Shown piece by piece: positions 49,373 through 57,576 of a stretch of 64,000 nt of DNA. The stretch's first letter is position 1. Each line of letters begins with the position of its first letter. The stretch comes from Actinoalloteichus fjordicus (GTDB lineage: Bacteria > Actinomycetota > Actinomycetes > Mycobacteriales > Pseudonocardiaceae), in assembly GCF_001941625.1 (NCBI RefSeq), contig NZ_CP016076.1, positions 620,001 to 684,000 of the forward strand, written 5' to 3'. The notes below the pieces were generated by a model. That model was not told the DNA's origin. It worked only from the letters and a program-made list of their open reading frames with translations, and did no database searches. Position numbers and translations under genes: made by a program.

Positions 49373-50431
49373 GTGCTGATCTCTCAGCGGCCCACCCTGG
49401 CCGAGGAGTCGGTCAACGAGACCCGCTCCCGGTTCGTCATCGAGCCCCTTGAGCCGGGCTTCGGCTACACGCTGGGCAACTCCCTGCGGCGGACTCTGCT
49501 GTCCTCGATTCCCGGTGCTGCGGTCACGAGCATCCGCATCGACGGGGTGCTGCACGAGTTCACCACGATCCCGGGCGTGAAGGAGGACGTCACCGACGTC
49601 ATCCTGAACCTCAAGGAGCTGGTCGTCAGCTCCGAGGAGGACGAGCCGGTCACCATGTACCTGCGCAAGCAGGGCCCTGGTGCGGTCACCGCTGGTGACA
49701 TCGTCCCGCCTGCGGGCGTCACCGTGCACAACCCCGATCTGCACATCGCCACGCTGAACGCGAAGGGCAAGCTGGAGATCGAGCTGGTCGTCGAGCGCGG
49801 CCGGGGCTACGTGCCTGCCGTGCAGAACAAGCAGGCGGGTGCCGAGATCGGTCGGATTCCGGTCGACTCGATCTACTCGCCGGTGCTGAAGGTGACCTAC
49901 AAGGTCGAGGCGACCCGTGTCGAGCAGCGGACGGACTTCGACCGGCTGATCCTGGACGTGGAGAGCAAGCCCTCCATCACGCCGAGGGACGCCGTGGCGT
50001 CGGCAGGCAAGACGCTGGTGGAGCTCTTCGGACTGGCTCGCGAGCTGAACTCCGATGCCGAGGGCATCGAGATCGGCCCGTCGCCCGCCGAGGCGGACAC
50101 CATCGCCGCGTTCGCGATGCCGATCGAGGACCTCGACCTGACGGTGCGCTCGTACAACTGTCTCAAGCGCGAGGGCATCCACACGGTCGGCGAGCTGGTC
50201 GGACGTAGCGAGGCGGACCTGCTGGACATCCGCAACTTCGGTGCGAAGTCCATCGACGAGGTCAAGATGAAGCTGGCGGGGCTCGGGCTCGCGCTCAAGG
50301 ACAGCCCCCCCGGATTCGACCCGTCCGCCGCCGCTGCCGACTACCCCGCCGAGGGCTGGTCGAGCAACGGAGACGGCACCGACGGTAACGGCGATGACGG
50401 CCAGGACTACGCCGAGACCGAGCAGCTGTAG
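49373..50431 (+). CDS. rpoA: DNA-directed RNA polymerase subunit alpha
   Basis: Alpha dimerises to nucleate RNA polymerase assembly, and its C-terminal domain contacts UP elements and activators. The 352-residue protein has the N-terminal domain ([20 protein letters not shown]) and the alpha-CTD ([38 protein letters not shown]). A Gly/Asp-rich tail follows. GTG 49373 follows GAGGAGAGGAAACAAACACA. rplQ is next. Confidence 0.97.
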   Translation: MLISQRPTLAEESVNETRSRFVIEPLEPGFGYTLGNSLRRTLLSSIPGAAVTSIRIDGVLHEFTTIPGVKEDVTDVILNLKELVVSSEEDEPVTMYLRKQGPGAVTAGDIVPPAGVTVHNPDLHIATLNAKGKLEIELVVERGRGYVPAVQNKQAGAEIGRIPVDSIYSPVLKVTYKVEATRVEQRTDFDRLILDVESKPSITPRDAVASAGKTLVELFGLARELNSDAEGIEIGPSPAEADTIAAFAMPIEDLDLTVRSYNCLKREGIHTVGELVGRSEADLLDIRNFGAKSIDEVKMKLAGLGLALKDSPPGFDPSAAAADYPAEGWSSNGDGTDGNGDDGQDYAETEQL

Positions 50432-50494
50432 ATCCGCTGACTGTCCCGCAGAGGACAGCCGCGGACAGTCGAGGATCTTGATAGAGGAGCAAGG

Positions 50495-51037
50495 ATGCCC
50501 ACCCCCACGAAGGGCCGCCGTCTCGGCGGTTCGCCCGCCCACGAGCGGTTGATGCTGGCCAACCTGGCCACCTCGCTGTTCACCCACGGGCGGATCACCA
50601 CCACCCAGGCGAAGGCGAAACGACTGCGTCCGTTCGCCGAGCGGCTGATCAGCAAGGCCAGGCGCGGTGACCTGCACAACCGCCGCGAGATCATGAAGGT
50701 GATCCGCGACAAGGACATCGTGCACAAGCTGGTCGCCGAGATCGGTCCGTTCTTCGTGGACCGCGACGGCGGTTACACGCGGATCATCAAGGCCATGCCG
50801 CGTAAGGGCGACAACGCCCAGATGGCGGTCATCGAGCTGGTGAACGAGAAGACCGTGACCAGCGAGGCCGAGGCCGCGCGCGGCACGACCTTCGCGTCGG
50901 ACGCCAAGACCGAGACCCCGGCTGCGCCCGCTGCGGCGCAGGACTCGGACAAGGCCGAGGAGACCGAGTCCCCGGCTGCGGAGGCCACGACCCCCGCAGC
51001 CGCCGAGGACGAGGGCGCCGAGGACAAGAAGGACTGA
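50495..51037 (+). CDS. rplQ: 50S ribosomal protein L17
   Basis: L17 lies near the tunnel exit. The 180-residue product has [20 protein letters not shown] and [20 protein letters not shown]. An Ala/Glu/Asp-rich tail of about 50 residues is common in actinobacterial L17. ATG follows GAGGAGCAAGG. Confidence 0.97.
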   Translation: MPTPTKGRRLGGSPAHERLMLANLATSLFTHGRITTTQAKAKRLRPFAERLISKARRGDLHNRREIMKVIRDKDIVHKLVAEIGPFFVDRDGGYTRIIKAMPRKGDNAQMAVIELVNEKTVTSEAEAARGTTFASDAKTETPAAPAAAQDSDKAEETESPAAEATTPAAAEDEGAEDKKD

Positions 51038-51066
51038 GCCATCACGTCTGCTCAGCGCGACACCGA

Positions 51067-51101
51067 CGAGCCCGCCGTGCCCTCCGGGGACGACGGGCTC
51101 G
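51067..51101 (+). promoter_or_regulatory. Hairpin enclosing the truA start codon
   Basis: CGAGCCCG (51067-51074) pairs perfectly with CGGGCTCG (51094-51101), followed by TTCGTGTTCG. The annotated GTG start (51077) is in the loop. It could be a weak terminator after rplQ or a translational control element. Confidence 0.4.
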
Positions 51102-51901
51102 TTCGTGTTCGCCTGGACCTCGGCTACGACGGCACGGACTTCTCCGGGTGGGCTCGGCAGCCGACTCGACGGACCGTGTGCGGGGTACTGGAAGACGCGT
51201 TGTCGTTGTTGACCCGGCTCGACGTCCGTGTGACGGTCGCCGGTCGCACCGATGCCGGGGTCCACGCCGCAGGCCAGGTCACGCATCTCGACCTGCCTGC
51301 GACTCATCCGTTGGCTTGCACGCCCGCCGAGCTGCTGCGGCGGCTCAACCGGATGCTGCCCGGCGATGTGCGGGTGTTCGCCGCCAGGGTGGTGCCCGCC
51401 GAGTTCGACGCCCGCTTCGCCGCGTTGCGCAGGCACTACGTCTATCGGTTGTCCGATGCCCCGTGGGGCGTCGATCCGATGGCTCGGCATGACACCCTCG
51501 GCTGGCACGGCGGCCTGGACGTCGACGTGCTCAATGCCGCGTCGGCTCGGCTCCTCGGCGAGCACGACTTCGCCGCCTTCTGCCGCCGCCGCGAGGGCGC
51601 GACCACGGTGCGGGACCTGGAGCGGCTGCACTGGACGCGGGTGGCAGAGCATCTGGTCCATGCGGAGGTCTCGGCGGACGCGTTCTGCCATTCGATGGTC
51701 CGCAGCCTGGTCGGGGCGTTGCTGGCCGTCGGCGACGGACGAAGGCCGGTGGAGTGGCCCGGCAGCCTGCTGACGCTGCGGCGGCGCGCGGACGAGGTGA
51801 GCGTCGCCCCGGCCCACGGACTCACCCTGGCCAAGGTCGACTATCCCGCCGACGCCGACCTCGCCGCCCGTACGGTGCTCACCCGTCGGCTGCGGGTGTG
51901 A
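51077..51901 (+). CDS. truA: tRNA pseudouridine(38-40) synthase TruA
   Basis: TruA forms pseudouridine at positions 38-40 of the tRNA anticodon arm. The 274-residue enzyme has [17 protein letters not shown] and the catalytic Asp59 in [10 protein letters not shown], with [20 protein letters not shown] near the C terminus. GTG 51077 is the first usable start in the frame after the rplQ stop, but it lacks a ribosome binding site and lies in the loop of a hairpin (51067-51101). The true start is therefore uncertain. Confidence 0.93.
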   Translation: MPSGDDGLVRVRLDLGYDGTDFSGWARQPTRRTVCGVLEDALSLLTRLDVRVTVAGRTDAGVHAAGQVTHLDLPATHPLACTPAELLRRLNRMLPGDVRVFAARVVPAEFDARFAALRRHYVYRLSDAPWGVDPMARHDTLGWHGGLDVDVLNAASARLLGEHDFAAFCRRREGATTVRDLERLHWTRVAEHLVHAEVSADAFCHSMVRSLVGALLAVGDGRRPVEWPGSLLTLRRRADEVSVAPAHGLTLAKVDYPADADLAARTVLTRRLRV

Positions 51902-51966
51902 GTGGCTGTCTTCTCCTGGGTATCGGGGGCCTGCGGGCCTGAGCTCGGGCGGCTTGGATGCCGTCC

Positions 51967-52050
51967 GTGAGCCGTGAGCCGTGAGCCGTGAGCCGTGAGC
52001 CGTGAGCCGTGAGCCGTGAGCCGTGAGCCGTGAGCCGTGAGCCGTGAGCC
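51967..52050. repeat. Twelve perfect tandem copies of the heptamer GTGAGCC
   Basis: Positions 51967-52050 are exactly twelve head-to-tail copies of a 7-bp unit with no mismatch, 65 bp after truA. On the other strand the unit reads GGCTCAC. It lies in the gene-free stretch 51902-52519 between truA and the desaturase gene. Perfect identity suggests recent slippage expansion. Confidence 0.97.
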
Positions 52051-52519
52051 CCAGGTCGGTGTCCGCGATCGACAGCTCGACCGCCGTCGTCCGTCTCAGG
52101 CCGCGTCGCATCACCTTGGCCAATCTGCCTGCCGCCGAATCCGTCGACCGCCAATCCGTCAGCCGCGAACCCGCGAACCCGCACAACGCCGGCTGACCAG
52201 CACCGCCGCCCCCATCGGTGCGCGGTACGCGCCGATCAATCGATCCCGGGTCCCCGCGCCATCGCGCAGGGGGCGCCTTGAGCCGCAGCGCCGAGCGCCC
52301 CGACAGGTAGGGCTGGCCACCCCGTGAACAGGCATCCTGGGCTGCTCGTGTGTCGCCGTCGTCGTTCGTAGTCTCGATGCCAGACAACCTGGTCAACCGC
52401 GCGGCGGTCGATGTCACCGCCGGGATCGCCGGGCATTCGTGCATCGCCGCACGGCCTGATCCGCGACCGAGGTTCCCATCTCCGAGGCATCGCCTCGGCC
52501 GCACGCCTGGAGAGCGAAC

Positions 52520-53503
52520 ATGACCGTGTCCACTCGGCGGGTCGCCCGGCCCGCGTCTGCGCCGTCGCGGAAAGCGCCGGCCGGTGCGGAATCCCCGGCC
52601 GGGCATCCCGAGTTGGAACCCGCATCCGGTCTGATGCGTGCCCTGCTCGTCGGCTACGTCGGTCTCCCGTTGGCGGCCCTGCTGGTCGCGGTGCCCCTTG
52701 CCTGGGCATGGGGGCTGCTCAGCTGGGTCGACGTCGGGATCTTCCTCGTGATGTACCTGGTCTCCGGCCTCGGCATCACAGTCGGCTTCCACCGCTACTT
52801 CACCCACGGGTCGTTTCGTGCCAGGCGGCCGCTGCGGATCGCGTTGGCCGTCGCGGGCAGCCTGGCGATCGAGATGAGCGTGACGGACTGGGTCGCCACC
52901 CACCGCAAGCATCACCAGTTCGCGGATCAGGTGGGTGATCCGCACTCGCCGTGGCGGTTCGGCACCGGTGCGAGGGCCTTGACCAAGGGCCTGCTGTTCG
53001 CCCACGTCGGGTGGCTGTTCACCACCGAACGGGGTGATCGGGAGCGGTACGCCCGCGATCTGGTCGACGACGCCGACATCAACCGCGTCAACCGACTGTT
53101 CCCGGTGTGGGCACTGACCTCGGTGTTCTTGCCCGCACTGGTCGGCGGCCTGATCACCTGGTCATGGCAGGGTGCGCTGACCGCGTTCTTCTGGGGCTCG
53201 CTGGTCCGCATCGGCCTGCTCCAGCACGTCACGTGGTCGGTCAACTCGATCTGCCATGTCTTCGGCGACGAGACCTTCACCGTCCGGGATCGGTCGCGCA
53301 ACGTGTGGTGGCTTGCGGTGATCTCCTTCGGCGAGTCCTGGCACAACCTGCACCATTCGGATCCCACCTGCGCGCGACACGGCGTCCTTCGCGGCCAGCT
53401 CGATCCGAGTGCACGGGTGATCCGCTGGTTCGAGCAGGCAGGCTGGGCCCATGATGTCCGATGGCCGAATCCCTCGCGGTTGGCTGCCCGCCGGATCGCC
53501 TGA
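52520..53503 (+). CDS. Membrane fatty acid (acyl-CoA) desaturase
   Basis: A 327-residue membrane-bound di-iron desaturase of the stearoyl-CoA delta-9 type. The three histidine boxes are HRYFTH (His91, His96), HRKHH (128-132) and HNLHH (275-279). Four hydrophobic segments flank the boxes (about 40-90, 105-125, 190-235). An Ala/Pro-rich N terminus of about 35 residues precedes them. It would introduce a double bond into membrane acyl chains. It is monocistronic, following the repeat region. Confidence 0.9.
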   Translation: MTVSTRRVARPASAPSRKAPAGAESPAGHPELEPASGLMRALLVGYVGLPLAALLVAVPLAWAWGLLSWVDVGIFLVMYLVSGLGITVGFHRYFTHGSFRARRPLRIALAVAGSLAIEMSVTDWVATHRKHHQFADQVGDPHSPWRFGTGARALTKGLLFAHVGWLFTTERGDRERYARDLVDDADINRVNRLFPVWALTSVFLPALVGGLITWSWQGALTAFFWGSLVRIGLLQHVTWSVNSICHVFGDETFTVRDRSRNVWWLAVISFGESWHNLHHSDPTCARHGVLRGQLDPSARVIRWFEQAGWAHDVRWPNPSRLAARRIA

Positions 53504-53579
53504 GGCGGCGCGGGCACTGGTCCCGGCATCGGGGACGGTCCGGGGGTGGCGACACGGCCACCCCCGGCGCCTGCCTCAG

Positions 53580-53638
53580 AACCTGTCTTTGGTCCCTCTG
53601 GCCCCGCGCAACAGGAAAGTGGGGATTAAAGACAGGCT
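53580..53638. repeat. 59-bp inverted-repeat element flanked by CTCAG direct repeats
   Basis: Left end AACCTGTCTTTGGTCCC and the complement of the right end, AGCCTGTCTTTAATCCC, match at 14 of 17 positions. CTCAG occurs directly outside both ends (53575-53579 and 53639-53643). This looks like a minimal MITE or IS remnant with a 5-bp target duplication, though it could also be a bidirectional terminator between the convergent genes. The right CTCAG overlaps the stop codon of the DUF885 gene. Confidence 0.55.
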
Positions 53639-53639
53639 C

Positions 53640-55313
53640 TCAGGCGGCTCGGGTTGCGGTGAGCCAGTCGCTGACCACGGTGTCCAGGACGTTCAGCGGC
53701 AGCGGCCCGCTGCCGAGCACCACGTCGTGGAAGGCCCGGATGTCGAAGTCCGCGCCCAACTCCTCCTCGGCGCGGGCGCGGAGCCGGTTGATCTCCAGCC
53801 TGCCGACCATGTACGACAGCGCCTGACCGGGAGCGGCGATGTAGCGGTCCACCTCGCTCTCGACCTCCAACAGCCCCATGGCGGAGTTGTCCATGATGTA
53901 GTCGATCGCCTGCTGCCTGCTCCACCCCAGCGCGTGCAGGCCGGTGTCCACCACCAGGCGGGCGGCCCGCATCGAGTCGAGCGCCAGCATCCCGAACTTC
54001 GACAGGTCGTCGGAGTACAGACCCATCTCGTCGGCCAGTCGCTCGGTGTAGAGCCCCCAGCCCTCCAGGTAGGCGTTGAGCGGGGCGAGCCTGCGGGCCA
54101 GCGGGAGGTCGGACAGCTCCTGCGCGATGGTGATCTGGAAGTGGTGGCCGGGTACCGCCTCGTGGAATGCCGTGGCCTCGGCCGTGTAGCGATACCGCTT
54201 CTCGGCCTGGTAGGTGTTGGCGAAGTACGTGCCGGGCCTGCTGCCGTCCAGTGCCGGCGACAGGTAATAGGCCAGCGCTGCGCCGGGCGCCTCCGCCTCG
54301 GGCACCGGCTCGACGAGACAGCCCTGGCTGGGCAGTCTGCCGAACCAGTCGGGCGCGACCTTCTCGGCTCGACTGATGGCGGCGCGGGCGGCGTTGATCA
54401 GCTCATCGCCGTCGGCCCAGCGCAGTGACGGGTCGGTGCGCAGCCGCTCGAACACCTCGGCGAGATCGTCGGTGCCGAACACCTTCGCGCCCAGCGCCCG
54501 GTACTCCTCGGCCAGCGCGGCGATGATGTCCTTGCCGGTCTGGTGCAGCTCCGCCGGGGTGCGATCGGTGGTGGTGTGGGACTTCGCCAGCACCCGGTAG
54601 GCCTGCTCGCCCTCGGGCAGCCAGCACAGGCCGACCCGGTCGACGGGCCTGCCGTGCGCCACGACCTCCTCGGCGAGGACCCGGCGGTACTCGGCGAACG
54701 CCGGTCGGACCGTGTCCGCCAGGATCTTCTGCCTGCGGGACTCGAAGGCCGGATCGGCCTCGGCCGGTGCGGGCTGCGCCATCGGGTCGGCATCCGGATC
54801 GGCGAGGTAGCGATCCAGCATGGCGATCGTCTTGGTCACCAGGTGCTCCACCGGTACCCGGCCGGAGGCGATGCCTGCGCGATGCCCGTCCGCGAGCGTC
54901 GCAAGGAAGGCGGGAATGGCTTCGAGCCTGGCGAGATAGTCCTGGGCCTGGGCGGTTCCCGGCAGGGTGATCATCGGCAGCAGGCTGAACAGCTCGCCCG
55001 CAGGAGCGAAGAAGGAGTCCGTGATGGTGAACTCTGCGCTGCGCAGGTCGCCGGTCTCGATGGCGGACTCCGCCTGCTGCCGCACGACGGCCACGGTGAG
55101 CCGATCCTCGGCGTCGAGGGGGGTCAGGTCGATCTCACCGGCTCGGCGGGCCACGTCGGAGAGCCGGGCGCGCAGGGACTCCCAGGCGCTGTCTCCGTGG
55201 TCGGCGAGCCGGGTGTTGTCGTGTCCGGAAATGCCGAACAGGGTCGGGCTGAGCGGGTCGACGTCGAAGAGGACGTCTGTTAGTTCATCGGCGAGTCTGC
55301 GAGCCTCGGTCAT
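53640..55313 (-). CDS. DUF885 family protein, putative metallopeptidase
   Basis: A 557-residue cytoplasmic protein without signal peptide, full length for DUF885. The hallmark is HEAVPGHHFQ at residues 384-393, with two histidine pairs and a glutamate suited to bind a metal. Further family segments are GTYFANTYQAEKRYRYTAEA and EGWGLYTERLADEMGLYSD. Members are thought to be zinc-dependent carboxypeptidase-like enzymes; the substrate here is unknown. It is convergent with the desaturase gene. Confidence 0.88.
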   Translation of the reverse strand: MTEARRLADELTDVLFDVDPLSPTLFGISGHDNTRLADHGDSAWESLRARLSDVARRAGEIDLTPLDAEDRLTVAVVRQQAESAIETGDLRSAEFTITDSFFAPAGELFSLLPMITLPGTAQAQDYLARLEAIPAFLATLADGHRAGIASGRVPVEHLVTKTIAMLDRYLADPDADPMAQPAPAEADPAFESRRQKILADTVRPAFAEYRRVLAEEVVAHGRPVDRVGLCWLPEGEQAYRVLAKSHTTTDRTPAELHQTGKDIIAALAEEYRALGAKVFGTDDLAEVFERLRTDPSLRWADGDELINAARAAISRAEKVAPDWFGRLPSQGCLVEPVPEAEAPGAALAYYLSPALDGSRPGTYFANTYQAEKRYRYTAEATAFHEAVPGHHFQITIAQELSDLPLARRLAPLNAYLEGWGLYTERLADEMGLYSDDLSKFGMLALDSMRAARLVVDTGLHALGWSRQQAIDYIMDNSAMGLLEVESEVDRYIAAPGQALSYMVGRLEINRLRARAEEELGADFDIRAFHDVVLGSGPLPLNVLDTVVSDWLTATRAA

Positions 55314-55463
55314 CTTCTCCCCAGCCGTCGGTCGAGCGTTCCGGCAAGGTTAACCAGGGCCGCGGACGGCCGGCGACGACGAGGGGCGCTCGCCGCCTGG
55401 GATGGCGTGCTGCCGACGCGGGCCGAGGCATCGCCTGCCACCGCGGCGAGGGACCCGAGGGGA

Positions 55464-56102
55464 TCAGGCGTCGAGGTAGGCGATCACCGCGCGGACCCGA
55501 CGGTTGTCGTCCTCCGAGGGGGGCAGACCCAGCTTGCTGAAGATGTTGTTGGTGTGCTTCCCGACCGCGTTCTCGCTGATGAACAGCCGCCCGGCAATCG
55601 CGGCGTTCGACCGTCCCTCGGCCATCAGACCGAGGACCTCCCGTTCGCGCGGCGTCAGCCGTTCCAGCGGCTCGGGCTTGGTGGCCAGCAGCTGCGAGAT
55701 GACCTCGGGGTCCATCGCCGTGCCACCGCCCGCGACCCGGCGGATCGCCTCGACGAACTGGCTCACCTGGGAGACCCGATCCTTGAGCAGGTAGCCCACG
55801 CCGCCGTTGCGGTCCGACATGAGCTCGCGTGCGTAGAGCTGCTCGACGTACTGGGACAGCACCAGCACCGGCAGACCCGGCAACTGACGACGGGCTTCGA
55901 TGGCGGCCCGCAGGCCCTCGTCGGTGAAGGTGGGCGGCATCCGCACGTCGACCACGGCGACGTCGGGTCGATGGGTCACCAGGGCACGCAGCAGCGACGG
56001 ACCATTGTCGACTGCCTCGACGACCTCGAAGTCATAGGCCGTGAGCAGCCGGATCAGGCCCTCTCTGAGCAGAACCAGGTCTTCGCCGAGGACGACACGC
56101 AC
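55464..56102 (-). CDS. LuxR/NarL-family response regulator
   Basis: A 212-residue regulator. The receiver domain has LGEDLVLLREG, the phosphoacceptor Asp in DVAVVDVRMPP and the Lys in GYLLKDRVS. The LuxR HTH is LTPREREVLGLMAEGRSNAA with GKHTNNIFSKLGL. GTG 56102 is chosen because the receiver begins there. It is 82 nt downstream of the kinase gene at 56185 and presumably its partner. Confidence 0.9.
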   Translation of the reverse strand: MRVVLGEDLVLLREGLIRLLTAYDFEVVEAVDNGPSLLRALVTHRPDVAVVDVRMPPTFTDEGLRAAIEARRQLPGLPVLVLSQYVEQLYARELMSDRNGGVGYLLKDRVSQVSQFVEAIRRVAGGGTAMDPEVISQLLATKPEPLERLTPREREVLGLMAEGRSNAAIAGRLFISENAVGKHTNNIFSKLGLPPSEDDNRRVRAVIAYLDA

Positions 56103-56184
56103 ACGGACTCCAGGGTGATGAGAGAACTCGTCCGGGCGCGGGTCCCGGCTGTATCGAGAGTGTTCAGCATGGGCGGACCGGGGG

Positions 56185-57435
56185 TCACTCCGGCACGCAC
56201 GGCAGTTCCATCGACACGATCGTCGGTCCGCCGACGGGGCTGCTGATGTGCATCGTCCCGTCGAAGGCGTTGAGCCTGCGTTCGATCCCGTGCAGCCCGC
56301 CTGCGGAGTCCTGCACGACGCCGCCTCGGCCGTCGTCGCCGACCAGCACACTGAGTGAGCCTCGGACGTGGCGTGCGCGTACCCATGCCTCGGTGGCGCC
56401 GCTGTGCTTCGCAGCATTGGTGAGCACCTCGGCGACCGCGAAGTAGGCGGCCGACTCCACCGGAGCGGGCAGCCTGGCGGGCAGCACGACGTCGACCTGC
56501 ACCTGAAGCGGGCTACCGATGGCGAGGGCCTGGATGCCGCCGGTCAGGCCTCGGTCGGAGAGCACCGGGGGATGGATGCCGCGGACCAGGTCCCGCAGCT
56601 CGGACAGCGCGAGGCTGGTCGACTGGCGGGCCTCGGTGAGCAGCTCCTGCGCGACGGCCGGGTTGTTGGACAGCATCTCCTCGGCCATCCCGAGGCTCAT
56701 TCCCAGCGCCACCAGCCGGGCCTGGGCACCGTCGTGCAGATCCCGCTCGATACGCCGCAGCTCCGCCGCCTGGGTGCCCACGGTCTCGGCGCGGGAGCTG
56801 GCCAGCGCGTCGACCCGCAGCGACAGGCGGGCGCGCTCGCTGATGCCGAGCATGACTGCCGCCAGCCGCGCGTAGCCCACCATCATCTTTGGCGCCAGCC
56901 ACCACCACAGGCCGAAGGAGATCAGCGCGAACACCCAGTACAGCAGGGTGTTCTGGGTGCGGGAGACCTCGACGGGCCCGAGGTACAGGTCGAGAACGCC
57001 CTCGGGGACGATCTGCACCAGGCCCGGCATGATGCCGTAGAAGATCGTGGACGCGAACAGTGCGAGCGACACGAGGGAGATCGCGAACCCGAGGATGGCG
57101 TTGATCCACAGCCAGGCGTAGTCCCGGTAGGTGGCGGGATCGCTGCCGATCACGCGGAGCCTGCTGAACAGGTTGCCCTTCGGGATCGGCCGGTACGGGC
57201 GGATGACCGACGTGCCCAGGATGTGCCCGGCCCAGAGCCGATAGACGTCGTTGTAGCCGCGGATGGAGTAGGCGAATCCCACGACCAGCGGCAGGCCGAC
57301 CGTCAGGACCAGCAGCGCACTGCTCACCGTCATCAACACGATGAGCCCGATGCCCAACAGCGAGTAGACGGTGAAGATGAACGACCAGCCCAACAGCGGA
57401 AGCCGCTTGACTCTCCGTGTGGTCGCGGTGGTCAT
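56185..57435 (-). CDS. Sensor histidine kinase with membrane sensor domain
   Basis: A 416-residue kinase. The N-terminal half is a four-helix membrane sensor (helices near 15-35, 38-55, 115-140, 165-185), of the type common in actinobacterial NarL-partner kinases. The HisKA_3 segment is RRIERDLHDGAQARLVALGM with the phosphoacceptor His. The ATPase part has an N box EVLTNAAKHSGA and G boxes GDDGRGG and GGLHGIERRL. It is followed by its cognate regulator. Stimulus unknown. Confidence 0.92.
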   Translation of the reverse strand: MTTATTRRVKRLPLLGWSFIFTVYSLLGIGLIVLMTVSSALLVLTVGLPLVVGFAYSIRGYNDVYRLWAGHILGTSVIRPYRPIPKGNLFSRLRVIGSDPATYRDYAWLWINAILGFAISLVSLALFASTIFYGIMPGLVQIVPEGVLDLYLGPVEVSRTQNTLLYWVFALISFGLWWWLAPKMMVGYARLAAVMLGISERARLSLRVDALASSRAETVGTQAAELRRIERDLHDGAQARLVALGMSLGMAEEMLSNNPAVAQELLTEARQSTSLALSELRDLVRGIHPPVLSDRGLTGGIQALAIGSPLQVQVDVVLPARLPAPVESAAYFAVAEVLTNAAKHSGATEAWVRARHVRGSLSVLVGDDGRGGVVQDSAGGLHGIERRLNAFDGTMHISSPVGGPTIVSMELPCVPE

Positions 57436-57576
57436 CTCGGGTCCTCTCGGTTGGGCGCGGCCGGCGCCGGACCAGCCGCGTGCGCATCATTCTCGTACAG
57501 TCGCCTGCCCGAATCAGGGTGCCTAGCCACTCTCTTTGGGCGCGGCGGGCTGCCCTCGCCGCAGGTGCGGACGGGC

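Noticed and set aside
51967-52050. CRISPR array
   Set aside because: The repeats are 7 bp, directly abutting and without spacers; no cas genes in the window.
47258-53005. Very long (1915-codon) open frame on the minus strand across rpsM-rplQ-truA
   Set aside because: It is antisense to a run of certain genes and arises from high GC in the third codon position. It has no domain, ribosome binding site or protein-like composition and includes the heptamer repeat.
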